A stretch of 64,000 nt of DNA from Dryomyza anilis (taxonomy: Eukaryota > Arthropoda > Insecta > Diptera > Dryomyzidae): NCBI GenBank assembly GCA_951804985.1, contig OX638130.1:109132040-109196039 (forward strand), in the 5' to 3' direction. Below the pieces are notes generated by a model. That model was not told where the DNA came from and made no database searches. It was given only the letters and a program-made list of their open reading frames with translations. Shown here in pieces: positions 48,301 through 63,300 of the stretch. Made by a program: the position numbers and the translations under genes. Numbering within the stretch: the first letter of the stretch is position 1; the number at the start of each line of letters is the position of its first letter.

Positions 48301-51300
48301 TATGGTGTATACGGACAACAAGACAGACGGACGGACAGACAGACGGGCTAAACGAACTCGGGTGCTGATGCTGATCAAGAATATATATACTTTTCCATAC
48401 CGGCACGTCACCTAAGGGGCGTTACAATATCTGCACAAACTTAATATACCCTATAACTCATAGGTGTAGGGTATAAAAAGTTTTTACTTTAAACATTATG
48501 TGCAAATCTTTTATATTATTTTAATATATCAAAAGTCTCTCGTTTTTATTAATACCTAACAAATTTAAATTTTATATTTTGGAACGTAAGAAAATGGTTT
48601 TCAGCATAGACATTGATTGAAGCAACTCCAACTGAATGAACTGAATTAATGATCATGTTAATATAAAAATAATAGTCTCTGGTTGTAAAGACCCGATTTA
48701 TGTTAAGAATCGTCGATATATTGTTCTTATTATATTTGAAGTAACATTGAAAGTAAATAAAAGATTTTAAAATATAATTTTTTGAACCGATTAAAAACTA
48801 AAACCTCATTAGGATTTTTCCTCCCAGTTCCACTGTTGTAACCTGTCCAATTTTTTCAATTGTTAAATAGTCCAGACAATAATATTTACAATTGCTTATG
48901 CTATTAACTTATTATATTAACTACTTATATTAATAAATTGTTAAAAGGTGTAGGACGTAATAAACATAGAAAACATGCAATGTATATTGATTGATATCAA
49001 TAATTTATTTGTATTTAATTGTGAGCCTTTTTTGTACTCAAATTTACAAAATATTTAAATACTGAAAGAGTGGAATGAATCACCCAGTTATGCAGCGGAA
49101 GTTATTTTCCAATAAAAACGTTCTATTGGTACAGAAAGTATTGAATTACGACGCTTTGTTAACGTTAGTTATTTACGTAATTATATCTTGTTTTTGTTAT
49201 CATTTAATTAATTTTTGCGCACAATTCTGTTTGTTGTATTTTAAAGTATTAACAAAGTCTCTAAGCTGCAAGAAATTAAATGCTTATAAAAAGTGTACAC
49301 ATACTCAACATTATTTGTTTCTAATTCTTGCAAATTTGTTTAAGAAATGTGCATTAAATTGAAAAAAAAATTATCAATTAATTAAGAATGCTTAGCTGTA
49401 TCCGAAACGGTCCGTATGATCATTGTCGGTGTTGTGTTTTCAATTTGTTGTTGTTTCTTCAAAAACACTCTCCAATATTGTTTGCTAAAATTACAAATAT
49501 AGAACCTAATTGCGTTATTAAATAAAAAATAATGGGCTTTATTAAATAAAAAACCGCAAATGTAATATTTAATGCAATTTTAATAGTTTTGTAGAAACAA
49601 CAATTATTACTAAATATATTAAGAGTACAAAACAATAGTTTTATATGGGGGAATTTTTAAAATTTAGTCCTAGTTTTTCAGTCACAGTTTCATATTAAAC
49701 GTAGTTTAAACTAAATGTATTTCGTCCATATTCAAGATATCACAAATATTAAAAATGTCATATTAACTAATTACTAATTGTCTCTATGTTTGTAAAATTA
49801 AACGACATTTGTGTGCGCTGGATTTAGAACTATAGACGTTTTAAAAATGTGGAAAAGCTTAAACCTGAGTTTAAACCACCTAAAACTTGCACTGAAAAAC
49901 TGAACGTTAGAGAAATGATAATTTATCAATATTTTTAGATCTCATCTAAAACTTACAAATCTGAAATATTTATTAAAATCGAAAATATTTCGAATTTTTT
50001 TGTAGAATTCAACTCAAAAACTATAACAGATAGGTATATTTTAACAACTTATAATTTGCTAAATTTTCTTAATTATATAAAACATAAATAAAATCGATGC
50101 AGTATTTCAGAAAATAATAAATGTTAACTGAATTTCAGTCTGTCATGGATATATTTCCCATAGAAATATGGCATGCCTTTTTTATATCATGAAATATTCT
50201 CTCTTAGACCACAGGAGATTGGTATGGGCGTTCATGGCAATCAGTCATTCAAAATTTGTCTTTTTATACCCTACACCCAAGGGTACTGCGTATATTAAAT
50301 CTTTGCGAATATTGCCTCTTAGTAGGCGTACTAAGCATCTAAAGTTTATATTCTTGAACAGAATCACTTCCAGAGTCGATTTAGCCATTTCCGTATTATT
50401 ACAAATAACCTATCTTAAGTGTACGATCTGAACCGAGACCTGAAACTAATTCTGTCATTTTAAATTTTGTAAACAATGCAATCAGTCAATGTTTTGTAAT
50501 AAAATTAAAATAAGTTCGATATGAAATTAAATAAAAAAACAGTTAATAAAAAAACAGTTCGCCGTCCAAGTTAGCGTAGTGACCTATAATACACCTATAA
50601 ACAACCTCCAACATGGCGCCTAAAAAAAACCGCAATTATTTGTTGCCAACCAATTGGTTAACATGATTAAACTCAAGTTATTTACTACGTTTCGCTATGA
50701 ATCATACACGATTCTGGTTAAAACTAAACAGCAACAATACTTCGATTGATCGAGATGTTGGCTCGAAGCACACTTCGAAATATTTCTGCGTTGCTGTTGC
50801 CTTATTGCCTAAGAGTTTGGGTGACAAATGTATTTGTGTATTGTTGTTTAAACCACCTTTGATAACACATTTTATATTGTTTACCTATTTTTTATATATA
50901 TATTTTTTTGTTCTCTTAATAAATTAATTAAAAGTTTGACGCCATTGCGACGGCGTCACTTCACTCGCTTTAGCGGAAATCGCAAGTGACGTGAGTAATA
51001 AATGGCAACCGTTTATAATTGTAAAATGCGCGCGCAGTTGGTTTTCAAATGACATTTTAAAGATGGCTGCCAGGTATTGGCAGGTGTCAATTACTACATA
51101 AAAGCTGTTATTGCTATTTAATGACCAACGAACGAACGCATTGTTGAATGGTTTTTAACATAATGAAAATATTTATCTTATGATTTAGTATATCTATTTA
51201 TTAGTAAACGTGAATGCAAAATATTTTAACTTTTCTCACGTGTTTAGTCATCGTTGTTTTGCACTTTCAATTATGAGCCAATGAACTTTAATAAGAGACA

Positions 51301-54300
51301 TTTTTAAGTTAATCAGATAATTATAAAATTTTTAACGGATTAATCATGTAACAGAATAAATATAATTCTAAAATTAGAAATTTCAGTTATCAAGACAATT
51401 TCTTGTGAATTTGGTTTATATAGAATTTTTCGTAATTTTTATACAGTGCATTAAACCCGGGTTAAGTTGAAAGTAGGTTGTACATTACTTTTAGAAGTTT
51501 TTCGCGTTTTTCTCTAATGAAATCGACTTAGTCATTTTTGATTCCCAATCTTAGGAGCAATATCGTATTGGAAGCCAAAAAAGAATTCGTTTTGAATTTG
51601 TAATTAAGGTCCAATTTTTCAGTGCAAGTTTAAACTAAGTTTATACTATTCCATATTTTTGAAACGTCTATAGTTCCTATTCAAAACGACTGAATGTCTT
51701 TAAATAGTACAGATATATAGACAATTAGTAAAAAATTAATGTGGCATTTTAAATATTTGTGATATGTTGACTATAGATGAAATTATAACGAGTTTAAATT
51801 ACGTTTAATTTGAAAATGTGGCTGAAAAACTGAACCTAAAAGAAATAAAAATATTTATATAATAACAAAAAAAATGTGAAAACCACTAAAAATCGGAGAG
51901 ATTTATATGCTGGACAATAAACTGCTATAACGAAACGACAACGAGCAAAATTTAAAAGAAATGTGAACATACTCGGAGTGTACTCACGAAATACTTAGTC
52001 AGTGATATGTGTCATATGAAGGATACGACGAAATTTTTAGCGCAATCGGGTCGTTCTATGGCAAAGAACATACAAATATCCACTGCATTAATAATAATAA
52101 TAGTTTGGCACTACAGTTCTATAAGAACTTAGGCCGAGCTCTCTCACCATTTTGAGCTGTGCGTGTTATATTTGTACTCAAAGTCGTGGGACCTACAGTT
52201 TATTGCCGAATCCGAACGGCGGGTGAGAGCTTTTCATAGGCAATGTTTTTACGCTCGGAGGTTTGCCATTTACTGCCGAGAGGTAGCGCGGTATAGAAAA
52301 ATGATTATATGAAAAGATGTTGTTAGCCCCAGTCCAGGCTTGAACCGGGGACCTTTCGGCTCGCAGTCCAACGCACTAACCACTGAGCTTCTACTGCATT
52401 CACGGAGGGAAAAAAGTTCTAAAATCCAGAAGGAATCAAGAAGTATACAGAGTGATATACAGTTAAAACGAAAAATCTCAAATTTCAAGAAAAGGATTCA
52501 CTTAGTTGTAAAAAAAAGTAACTAAGTAGAATTATTCTTGAATTCAGTTATTAAATTCTTAGGTATCAAAAATGTTGTTGTTGTTTTCGTCCCAAAATTT
52601 AATGAACACGTGTTCGTATAGTTGTTGTTTTTCGATCTTGCTTTGTCGCTATTATGTTTTGTTTTGCGTTGTCCGTCTGTCTGATTATAACAGACAAAGA
52701 ATGACCGATGAAAACAACAGCAGATACATGAACACGTGTTTCATTTGCGAAGAATACAGCAACAATTTTGCGTGTTCTTTATGGTTTTTAATAATCAATT
52801 AACTTCTGAAAATCCAGTAGTTTGATTACTTTTTTGACAACTAAGTAATTTGCTTTCTTAATATTCAGATGACAAATTCTTGAATTTTAGTAGTATTTTA
52901 TTGATATTAGTCAAATTCTACTATTTTTCTTTCTAACCGAATTTTTCTCGAGTTTTAGAATTTTATTTCCCTCCGTGTTCAATTAACGGACACTGAAAAA
53001 CAACCTTGGCTCTTAAAGCATACCAGAAACAACGAATGCATAGACTCTCTGAAAAGTAAAAACAGTTTCGAGTTGAAAAGAGCAAAGAGTTCGGGTGAAA
53101 AGATGATGCTCCTCCTCATAATCAGCAGAATAATCGTGTGTAATCTTTGAGTCCCAAAGATATTTTTAAGGAAAATTCGGCAGTGGTATGATTTCAATAT
53201 GTGTCAATAATGTCAATAATGATTTGGTGAGCAACAAAATTGAATTTACTGCAGCTTTGATCAAGTGAATATTATATTAAAGCTGATTTAGAACGTAATG
53301 AGTTATATGGCGTTGAATATTTATGCTGCCTCCATATGCTGATCCACCTCTCATCAGGCAAAACGCACTTAGTCCTGTTGTCGACAAAATTTTACCGATT
53401 TTATATCAAGTTAAAACGAATAACTGCGTCACCAGATTTCGGTTTAGACCGACTATAACTTTCATAATTCTTTCGAACTAACTTCATCACACCAACTATC
53501 ACAATTTCCCTACTTCAAAATTCTCCATGTGCTCTAATCTTCCTTACTGGTTTGTTATTCTGACTGCTATTCGAAAGTTATCGATTGAGTTTTTAAATGT
53601 AGAGTTTTCGTTTTCTAAAAGTTATTATTTAATGTTCATGACTTTTAAATTACACCACCTGCTCTAAACGATTTTTTCTACGGAGATCCGTACATCAATT
53701 ACACTACCCTACACACATTAAATATGTGCTGTAAAAGTTGCAGTTAATATTGGATATATATGTACCGCTGATTCCGAAATCACTGATCAGTTTTGGATCT
53801 AGTTTTTGAAATATAGCCGATTTTTGAATTTTTCACATTTTTGCTCTCTTTTTATTTTTAAAATTCCAACAAAAAAAAATAATGAAATTATCTCTTCGAT
53901 ATTGGACGCAGAAAATCTTGCGCTACAATACAAAAATTAACTTTTATGTGTGAAAAATTTGAAAGAGAATTTCAAAATTTTTCAAAAATAAAAAATTTGT
54001 TTGACCTTTGATATTGGTGCAAGATTAATTCGATATTGTTGCAACAATTTTGGATGATTGTCAGATTCTGTTTCATAAAATTTTCTTTAGTGTTTGAAAT
54101 ATACTCCATTGTAATTACCTCAAACAAAATTTTTGGCAGGATCAAAGAAGTTCGGACATTTTTTTCTATATATTTCGAATAGACAAAAATCGCACCATTT
54201 ATTGCAAAAAAAATGGTGGTCCAAAAATAGTCTAAAATATCAATATATTTCGAGTTTAGAGTCAAATATCTTAAAAACCTATTGGGATAATAGTATTTGT

Positions 54301-57300
54301 CGGTATATTGTAATTAGTCTTGACAATTGAAAGAAACATTGCGTTTACAGTTTTTTGGAAAACTTGTAGTGGAAGGGACTGTATTTTTATACCCTACACT
54401 AAGAGTGAAAGGGTATATTCAATTTGGTACGCCGTTTGTAACACCCAGAAGGAAGCATCTCCGGTATGGAGAAATCACGATTACGGAAAAAGTAGAAGAG
54501 ATAGAACAATGAAACTTTAGAATTAGATTACTTATATATCTAAGCTGTCTGAACAAGAAAATTGGCATGATCGATCTATCGTGACCTGAGGACCGACCGA
54601 TCTACAGATCAATTTTACTGTATACGTGCTTAGGTAAACTTTTTTGGTCAAATATATATTGACATCTTGCTGAAATACATGAAAATGATGTTTTCCTGCG
54701 AAACGAGTTGTGTTTCCCAAAAAAAAATTCGAAATTCGGTACACCTACCAATTTGTAAATATGGGTATCAAATGAATGGAAATTCTTCAGCGATGGGAGT
54801 TTGTAGTTATTTTCAAGATTCGTATACCCTGGTGACCTATATACGAATTTGAATGGTAACCACACATATGTGTAGGGTATTTATAGTCGGCTTACACCAA
54901 CTGGTTTTAATTCTAAAAAGTGGCTGATTTCGACAGGAATTTTCTTAAAAACGTTACGTATTAGAATAAAAACCGAGTATGCAGTCAAAAACAGCAACCG
55001 TGAATTAATGATGTATGGGATGTCCATTTTCTCTCGTTTTGTTGAGTAGTGTAAATTGCTGTTACTTGACTGCTTTTTTCCTATTACGTTATTTGGATCT
55101 AAACTGGAAAATTGTTTAGATAATTTTTGATATTATTTTTTTAAAACATTTAAAATCTAATGACAAACAAAAAATAATTTATTGTTATCCAGAGCATAGT
55201 CTAAATTAAAAATAGTAAAATTACTAACTACAGTGACACCCACCCAAAAACAATTTTTTGCTCTTGAAATCACATTTTCAAATATTATATGAGATTTGTG
55301 ATAAAATAAGTATTCAAGAAAACCCATATTTTATAAAACTATTTTATAATTTATTTCAATATCATGATTTATTTGTTCTCTTTCAGATACCATTAGAATT
55401 CTATGAAGCCATGAATAATGTCAGCGATATTTCGGATTTCATTGATCGATTTGTAGCTGAGGACAGCATTGATCCACAATTGGGAATTCAAGGTAATCAG
55501 AAATATATGTGAAATAAAAATACCTTAATTCATGCTTACCACAAGTTATAATTAGAACAAAAAGATTTCATTTAAATGCAGATTGACAATCATATATATT
55601 TATTTTTGCGGTTAATGCATTATTAATACAGGTGTTTTAAAAATTCCCATGACTGTGAACTTAATTACAAAAGCAAAAGCAGTAATAAAATAAAATGTGA
55701 CATTGTGACGTAATTTTTGTGAACTCTTTTTTTATGTGTAACGCCGCCGTACATTGCAACACTATGAGCAACCACTAGAAAAAATAACGTCACAAAATCA
55801 ATTTTATTTTTAACAAATGAATTAAATATAATAAAATTTAGTAGCAATTCGCAAACTTAACACGTCGCATAATAAAGCAAAAAAAAAAGAAAAAGAATGC
55901 AGACGATTAATACGAACGTGTTGATTATTTGCCTTGCAATGCTTATTGATTACAAATGATGAGGCATGACTAAATATTGCATAGAATGTATATAAATGTG
56001 TAAAAATAGTAACTAGTAAAATTAAAAACTAACAATGGCTACTACAGGCTAAAAAATGATTTAAATAAATGATACGAAAAAGGCTTAAAATATATTTTAA
56101 AGTTGCTTACACAAATAAATCAAGTCTCTGGGTGTTTTTTTTCTTTTTTTCGTTTTGGTGAATATTTATACAAAATACAATTGTAAAAATATTAACAAAT
56201 ATAAGTGAACATTTAAAAACTTAACTAGAAAACTATTTTTGTAGCTGCTGCTGTTGCAAATGGCATTAAATTATTTATAAAATTAAATTAAAAAAAAAAA
56301 ATACAAAAAAAAATTGTCTAAAATATCAGTAGATTTATACAAAACATTTTGCAAGTAAATTTGAATTAAATTTTATATTAAAATAAATCATTTTTAAAGC
56401 TAAGAAGTTAGCAAATAAACTAGTTTGTTTAAATTATAAAAATACCTGATATTTTAAAGAATTGTTTATGCTCAAATGCAAACGCTTAGTTGACTGCCCA
56501 AGAACAGCATAATTAAGCGAATGCATTTAAATATAAATTCTAATTATAATTTCGTTGTAGAAGTAAAACTCAACCACTTCATTTTGAATAATTGATTGAC
56601 TAAAATGTTGATATTTCTATCAACTTTTAAACAGTGAGGCCATTATTTGTATTAAATATTGAGAACATTCTACATTTCCACTAAAAAGCATTGCAAATTT
56701 GAAAATTTAGCTACTACGAATATTTATCAAAATAACTAGTTTTGGTTAGTTTTACTTCGACAACAAGATTCTCAAAAGATTTGTTAAAAATTCAAAATTT
56801 CAATAAAAATTCAAAATTGCACTTTAAATTTAGCATTGAAATATAAATTTTAAATTTTGTTTGCAAAATTTGTAAAACATGTAAAAAATAAAAAAATACA
56901 ATTATTATTGTAAATGTGTCGTCTTTCGCAAAATGACGAATGCAAATCACAGCCGCAGACTGCGTGCGACATTGCGCTTCGGCGAAGGTGTTGCTGCTGC
57001 TGCTGTTGTTGTTGACGAGGAGTAGGCATTAAACCGCTTCAAGGAGGACAGAGTCTGTGGCAGCCGCGGCTTGCGTTTGGGTGTCGCTGGCGGTGTGTTT
57101 GACAGTTTTGTAGGTGTAGCCATTAGAGGATCAACTTCTCCCATTGTTGTTGTTGTGGTTGTAGTTGCTGCTGTTGTTGTTGTCACACCCAGCAGCAGTT
57201 CACGTTGAATAGCATCATCATGAACATGATGATGATTATAAACAAATTCCTCATCCTCCATTTCGGCAACATCCGTCTGACTAAAGGCCAACATTAAATT

Positions 57301-60300
57301 ACGACGTGGCGCCAATGTCGTCACCGTCGCCGCCGTCGATAACTTATCTAGATTTTCATAAATAACAAGCGCAAATTGTATTTGTTGATTGTCGTTGCAA
57401 CGACGCCGATATGACAGACGCATGCGTACCGGCCGTTCCCAGTTGCCGGCCTGCGAGCGCAGCAATCCTGTGGTTTCTATGTATTTAAGCGACGTAAATT
57501 CGCTGGCTGCCTCACGGACTGTCTGCTGCTCTAAGTCAACAGCAGCAACAGCATCATCATCATCGCTGGCTACATCGAGCAACAGTGAACGCACACCTGC
57601 CTCGCTAATCAATTTGCGTTTAATAGCTGTCGATGACGCCGCCGCCGCAGCTGCCACCGTCTGACGTCGATAGTAACTGTAGGGCGTGCGTTTCAGACGT
57701 TTTGCTGCCAAGTAACTATCGCATTCCTCGTCTGTTTCTGTATCCGAACCGGTAGGTGCTTCTTTATTATTGCTCGCCGGCGGCGTTATGGTGGCGCTGC
57801 AGTGTAGCGCAGGTGCTGCATTTAAAACTTTTTCTGGCGTACGACTGTAGGGCGGCAAGGGTGTCATTTCTACGTCATTGTCGTCGTCATAAGCAGCGTC
57901 TTCGGTATCGCTGTCGGCGCGTGTTTTAAGCGTGGAGTGTGCGCCGACTTTGTTTAATGTTTTGATGTGACTCAAGTCGCCGGCGTGTGGTGTTTTGCTG
58001 TAAATTTGATAGAAATATTTTGTTTATTATGATTTGATTAAAAGGAATGATTGCAGGTTTTATTTGTATAAGAAATAGATTTAGAATTAGTTTAAATTTT
58101 TTTTTTCATAAATTATTTTTTAATAATTTTTTTTTTTATAAATTATTATATTTTTAATTTTTTTTTTTAAATTTTTTTTTTTGTAAATTATTTTTTTTTT
58201 ATTAATTTTTTTTTTATTAATTTTTTTTTTATAAATTTTTATTTTTTTTTTATTAATTTTTTTTTATAATTTTTTTTTATGAATTGTAAATTATTTTTTT
58301 TTTATTGATTTTATTTTTTTATAAATTATTATTTTCTTTATTTTTTGTTATACATTTTTTTTTTGTAAATTATTTTTTTTTTTATTAATTTTTATTTATA
58401 AATTATTTCTTTTTATAAATTATTTTTTTTTTTATAAATTTTCATTTCTAAATTATAAATTGAGAAATTATTTGTAAAAAATTTATTAAAAATTATTTTT
58501 TTTTATAAATTATTTTTATATATATTTTTTTATAAATTTTTTTTTTTATAAATTTTTTTTTTTATATTTTTTTTTTTTTTTTTAATTATTTTTTTTTTAT
58601 AAATTTTTTTTTTTTTTTAATTATTTTTTTTTATAAATTATTTTTTTTTTATAAATTTTCATTTCTAAATTATAAATTGAGAAATTATTTGTAAAAAATT
58701 ATTTTCTTTTAGATTTTTCAATTTTAATTGATATTAATATTTATATTTTTAAAAATTTTCTTTTCTTTTTATTTATAAAGATTATTTTAATTTTATAAAT
58801 TTTGATTTTAATTTGATTAAGGTTTATTAGGATTTTTATTTTATTATAAGATTTTTTTACAAACATTTTTGTTTTTTTATTTTATTCCGATTTTGGTTTA
58901 ATTAATATGATTTTTTAATTTTATTTAATAATTATTTTTTATTTGGAGTTTTATTTAATAAAGATTATTTTTTATAAAGATTTTTATTTTATAAGAATTT
59001 TTATTTTATAAAGATTTTTATTTAATAACGATTTTTATTTTATAAAGATTTTTATTTTATAAAGATTTCTATTTTATAAAGATTTTTATTTTATAAAGAT
59101 TTTTATTTTATAAAGATTTTTATTTTATAAAGATTTTTATTTTATAAAGATTTTTATTTTATTTTTTTTATTTTTATTCTACAAAGATTTTTAGAACTTT
59201 ATTTTTAATTTATAATGAATTTGATTTATAGTTGTTTTTTTTTATTTTTTATTAAGTTTTTATTTTGTATTTTCTTAATAAAGATTTTTATATATCTAGC
59301 TATATAATTAAGTCCTTTTTTATTTTATTAAGATGTTGGTTTTAAGAAGATTTTTATTTTATGAAGATTTTTATTTTATTTAATAAAGATTTTTATTTCA
59401 TTTTATAAACATTTTTTTATTTTAATTAATAAAGATTTTTATTTTAGATAAAAAAGATTTTTATTTCATTTTATGAAAATTTTATTTTATTTTGATTTTT
59501 TTTTTTATTATATTTAGTTATTTTTATAAAGTTATAGTAATTTTTATTTTATTTAATAAAGTTCTTAATTTATAAAGATTTTTATTTTAATCAATAAAAA
59601 AAAATATTTTATAAAGATATATTTTTTTTTATAATTTTATTAAAATTTTGGTTTTATTAAGATTTTTATTTAAAAAGTTTTGTTTCTTATACAAACATTT
59701 TTGTTTTATATTTTATTCCGATTTTGGTTTAATTAATATGATGTTTTTATTTTATTTAATAATTATTTTTTATTTGGAGTTTTATTTAATAAAGATTTTT
59801 ATTTTATAAAGATTTTTATTTTATAAAGTTTATTATTTTATAAAGATTTTTATTCTACAAAGATTTATATTTAATAAAGAACTTTATTTTTATTTTATAA
59901 TGAATTTGATTTATCGTTTTTTTTTTTTTTTTATTTTATTAAGATTTTTATTTTGTATTTTCTTAGTAAAGATTTTTCTATATCTAGCTATATAATTTAG
60001 TCCTTTTTTATTTTATTAAGATGTTGGTTTTAAGAAGATTTTTATTTTATAAAGATTTTTATTTTATTTAATAAAGATTTTTTATTTTATAAACATTTTT
60101 ATTTTTTTAAAGATTTTTATTTAAAAAAGAACTTTATTTTTTATAAAGAATTTTATTTATCGATTTTTTTATTTTGTTAAGATTTTTATTTTTTATTTTA
60201 TTAAGTCTTTTTTTATTTTATTAAGTCTTTTTTTATTTTATTAAGATATTGGTTTTAACAAGATTTTTATTTTATTTAATAAAGATTTTTTATTTTATAA

Positions 60301-63300
60301 AGTTTTTTAATTTAATTAATAAAGATTTTTATTTTAGATATTTAAGATTTTTATTTCATTTTATAAAGATTTTTATTTTAATTTTTTTTTTTTTATATAA
60401 AGATTTGTATTTTATTTAATAAAGAACTTAATAATTTGTTTTTTTTTTATAAAAGATTTGTATTTTATATATTTTTATTTTTTATAATTTTATTCAGATT
60501 TTAGTTTTATTGTGATTTTTATTTTATGTAAAAAAAGATATTTTGATATATAAATTTAGATTTTTTCATTTTATAGAAGTTTTATTTTTTCATTTATAAA
60601 ATTTTTTTATTTCGTTATAATTTAAAAAAAAAAAAAATTTTATTAATTTTTTTTTATTATTTTTTTTTATTATTTATTTTTTTATTTGTTTTTTTTTTAT
60701 AAATATTAGTTTTACTTACGTCTTGTGGTGCGTCGGTTTGAATTCTATGGGCGCGCATGTCTGCGCCTGCGCAAAGTTCACATGCTGATACTCAGCGCGC
60801 AGCTCGTATCTGTTGAGGGAACATTTCAAAATTAGTTTAGTCTTTCAGTTAGTTTCTTTGCATATTCTTTTCTTACCTTAAGCAGTTTTGTATTTTGTTG
60901 TGGCCACGAATGCTGCGTCCAAACCAGTCGACGACGCCGTTGGGTGCCATTTGTGCGGTGCACTGACTGGTGTCACCCTGAAACATGGACATATATTGTG
61001 CGAGCACTGCCGCGACTTCGCTCTGTTCGGCACAAGTAGCAGAGGTAGCTGTGAAAAAAGCAAAATATTAATATATTTTATGCAAAATTAAAAAATTTGA
61101 CTATTTTTATAATAATAAAAAAAAATGAAATAAAAAATATTTTTTTTATATAAAACGTTTTTAATGTAAAATCCATAGATTATATTATTTACCACCCCAC
61201 GTTTCATTTTAAATCATACGAAAAATTCACCTTAAAAAGGTTTTATTTAAAAAAATATTTTTTATTTTATATTTATTTTTCTTATATTTTTGTGTCAGAT
61301 AGATTTTCGTCTGACAAAATTCAAAAGGCCTAATATTATTAAAAGTTTAAATATTCATGTTTCGAAGTGTCTTTAATATGGAACCATGACGAAACGGATG
61401 GCAAGAAAACGATAATATTGCATTGTCATCCAGTTCAAGGCAATATTTAAAATCTCAACATTTGTACCGAACAGACAAACAAGAAATCAACCTAATAAAA
61501 ACGTTTTAAAAAGAAATTTAGGATAAAACTATTTAACAAGTTTTTAAACATTAAAACAAGTAAAGTACTCAAAAAAAACAAAAACAAAATGTTGGCATGT
61601 ACAGGCCTTAATTTCTAATCAATTCTACACAATTTGAGGTTGCTGATTTTGACTGCATACTATGTTTTTTTCAATTACGTAACGTTTTTGAAAAAAATGT
61701 TATCGAAATTTTGGGCCACTTATTAGAATACAAAAAATACTGAGCCTTACAAAACTAGTTTTCCAAAAAACTTTAAATGCAATTTTCCTTTCAATTGTCA
61801 AGACTAATTAAAATATACCAAAAAATACTAATATTCCGCCGTTACAGTTTTAAGATATTTGAATTTAAACTCGAGAATTTTTGATTCTTTTTTTAGACTA
61901 GTTTTGAATGATTTTTTAGCATTTTGGATCTAATGATAAATAAGAAAATAATTTATGATTATGCAGAGCATTGTTCAAACTAACGATTAAAATTGCTAAC
62001 TTTTTTCTAATTGTTTCAAAAAAATGTTATAACCAATATGGTAAAACTAATGTAATTTTCAGAAATTTATCATAGAATGGCTGCACCAAAAAAGCTGTAG
62101 GACGGAGTAAAGTGTAGTTTTAAAATAAATTTATGAGCTAAATAAATGTTTTCGAAAGCCTGAATCACATGCTTGAATTAACATCCAACTTTTGAATCAA
62201 TTTTCAAATAATTTTAATATCAATCATGTGATTTCCGAATTTTTGTATGAAAAATTGGTCAATCACACGATTGATATTAAAATTATTTTGAAAATTGATT
62301 CAAAAGTTGGGCATTTCTTCAATCGTGTGATTCAGACTCGAACTGCAGAATTTTTTAAAAAAGAATTCATTTATTTAAAAACAGCTACTATTAGAGTTTC
62401 TCATAAAGTAGTGACCCTCTTGAACATTTTTTTAATTAGAGACTACATAAATCAATTAAAACTTGTGGTATTTATATTTAACATTGCACCGCACGACCTT
62501 CGTCGATTGGTGTGCATGAACTTAGTGGCAAAATATTTATTGACTTGTGCGCATAAATTAAACGCAGCTATTTTTTCTATATTTTTTGCAGAGAAAATAC
62601 GCAATCACAATAATGTGGAGAGAGGTAAGTTGTGCAGCAGACAGCCAACTAGATAACTTAATGCATTTAATGGCAACAAATAAAAACAACTCCTTATTTT
62701 TTTTTTTTTTTTTGAACAGCCTCATCGGCAAATATACCAAAGCCAGCCGGTTGCATACCAGACAGTGCCATCGTCGAGTTGCAGCCACTGAATCCCTCAA
62801 CGGAGCCCGACGTTGTCTATCATCCCAAGTGCACGCGCGTCAAGCGCTGCAGTGGCTGCTGCAATTCACCGCTGCTCTCGTGCCAGCCGATTGCACAGGA
62901 GGTCATTGATTTTCAAGTGCGTACTGCGTGTGCTGTTGGCTAACATTTCAAGTGCAGCCAAAGAATACAATAAAACTTCTTGACATTTGTCCGTTTGTTT
63001 ATTTGGTTTTGTAGGTGATGAAATATCGCTATGTGGGTGCTGGCAAAAAGATGCGCTCCGAGGGCCAGGAACACGTTTTGGTGGAGCAGCATACAAAATG
63101 CAAATGTGACTGTCGCATTAAGAAAGAGGTGCGTCTCAATTCTGCTGCGTTGTATGCTAATTTTAAATGCAATTTACTGAATTTTTTATATTTTGTAAAG
63201 GATTGCAATTCATATCAGGTCTACGATGCCTCGCAGTGTCGCTGCATTTGCACCAATACAGATGCGCGTGACAAGTGTTTGGCGGTAAGTTGCATTAAGT

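Noticed and set aside
58975..59163. Regular 17-bp repeats considered as a CRISPR-like array
   Set aside because: Head-to-tail tandem without unique spacers, in a eukaryotic intron.
60888..61091. Plus-strand frame with zinc-finger-like Cys spacing (CHLCG..CEHC)
   Set aside because: It is the complement of a well-supported exon of the nested minus-strand gene; the Cys pattern is coincidental.
62192..62656. 154-residue plus-strand frame
   Set aside because: Its first third is the fold-back element arms and it runs through Pvf1 exon 3 and splice sites; no family similarity.
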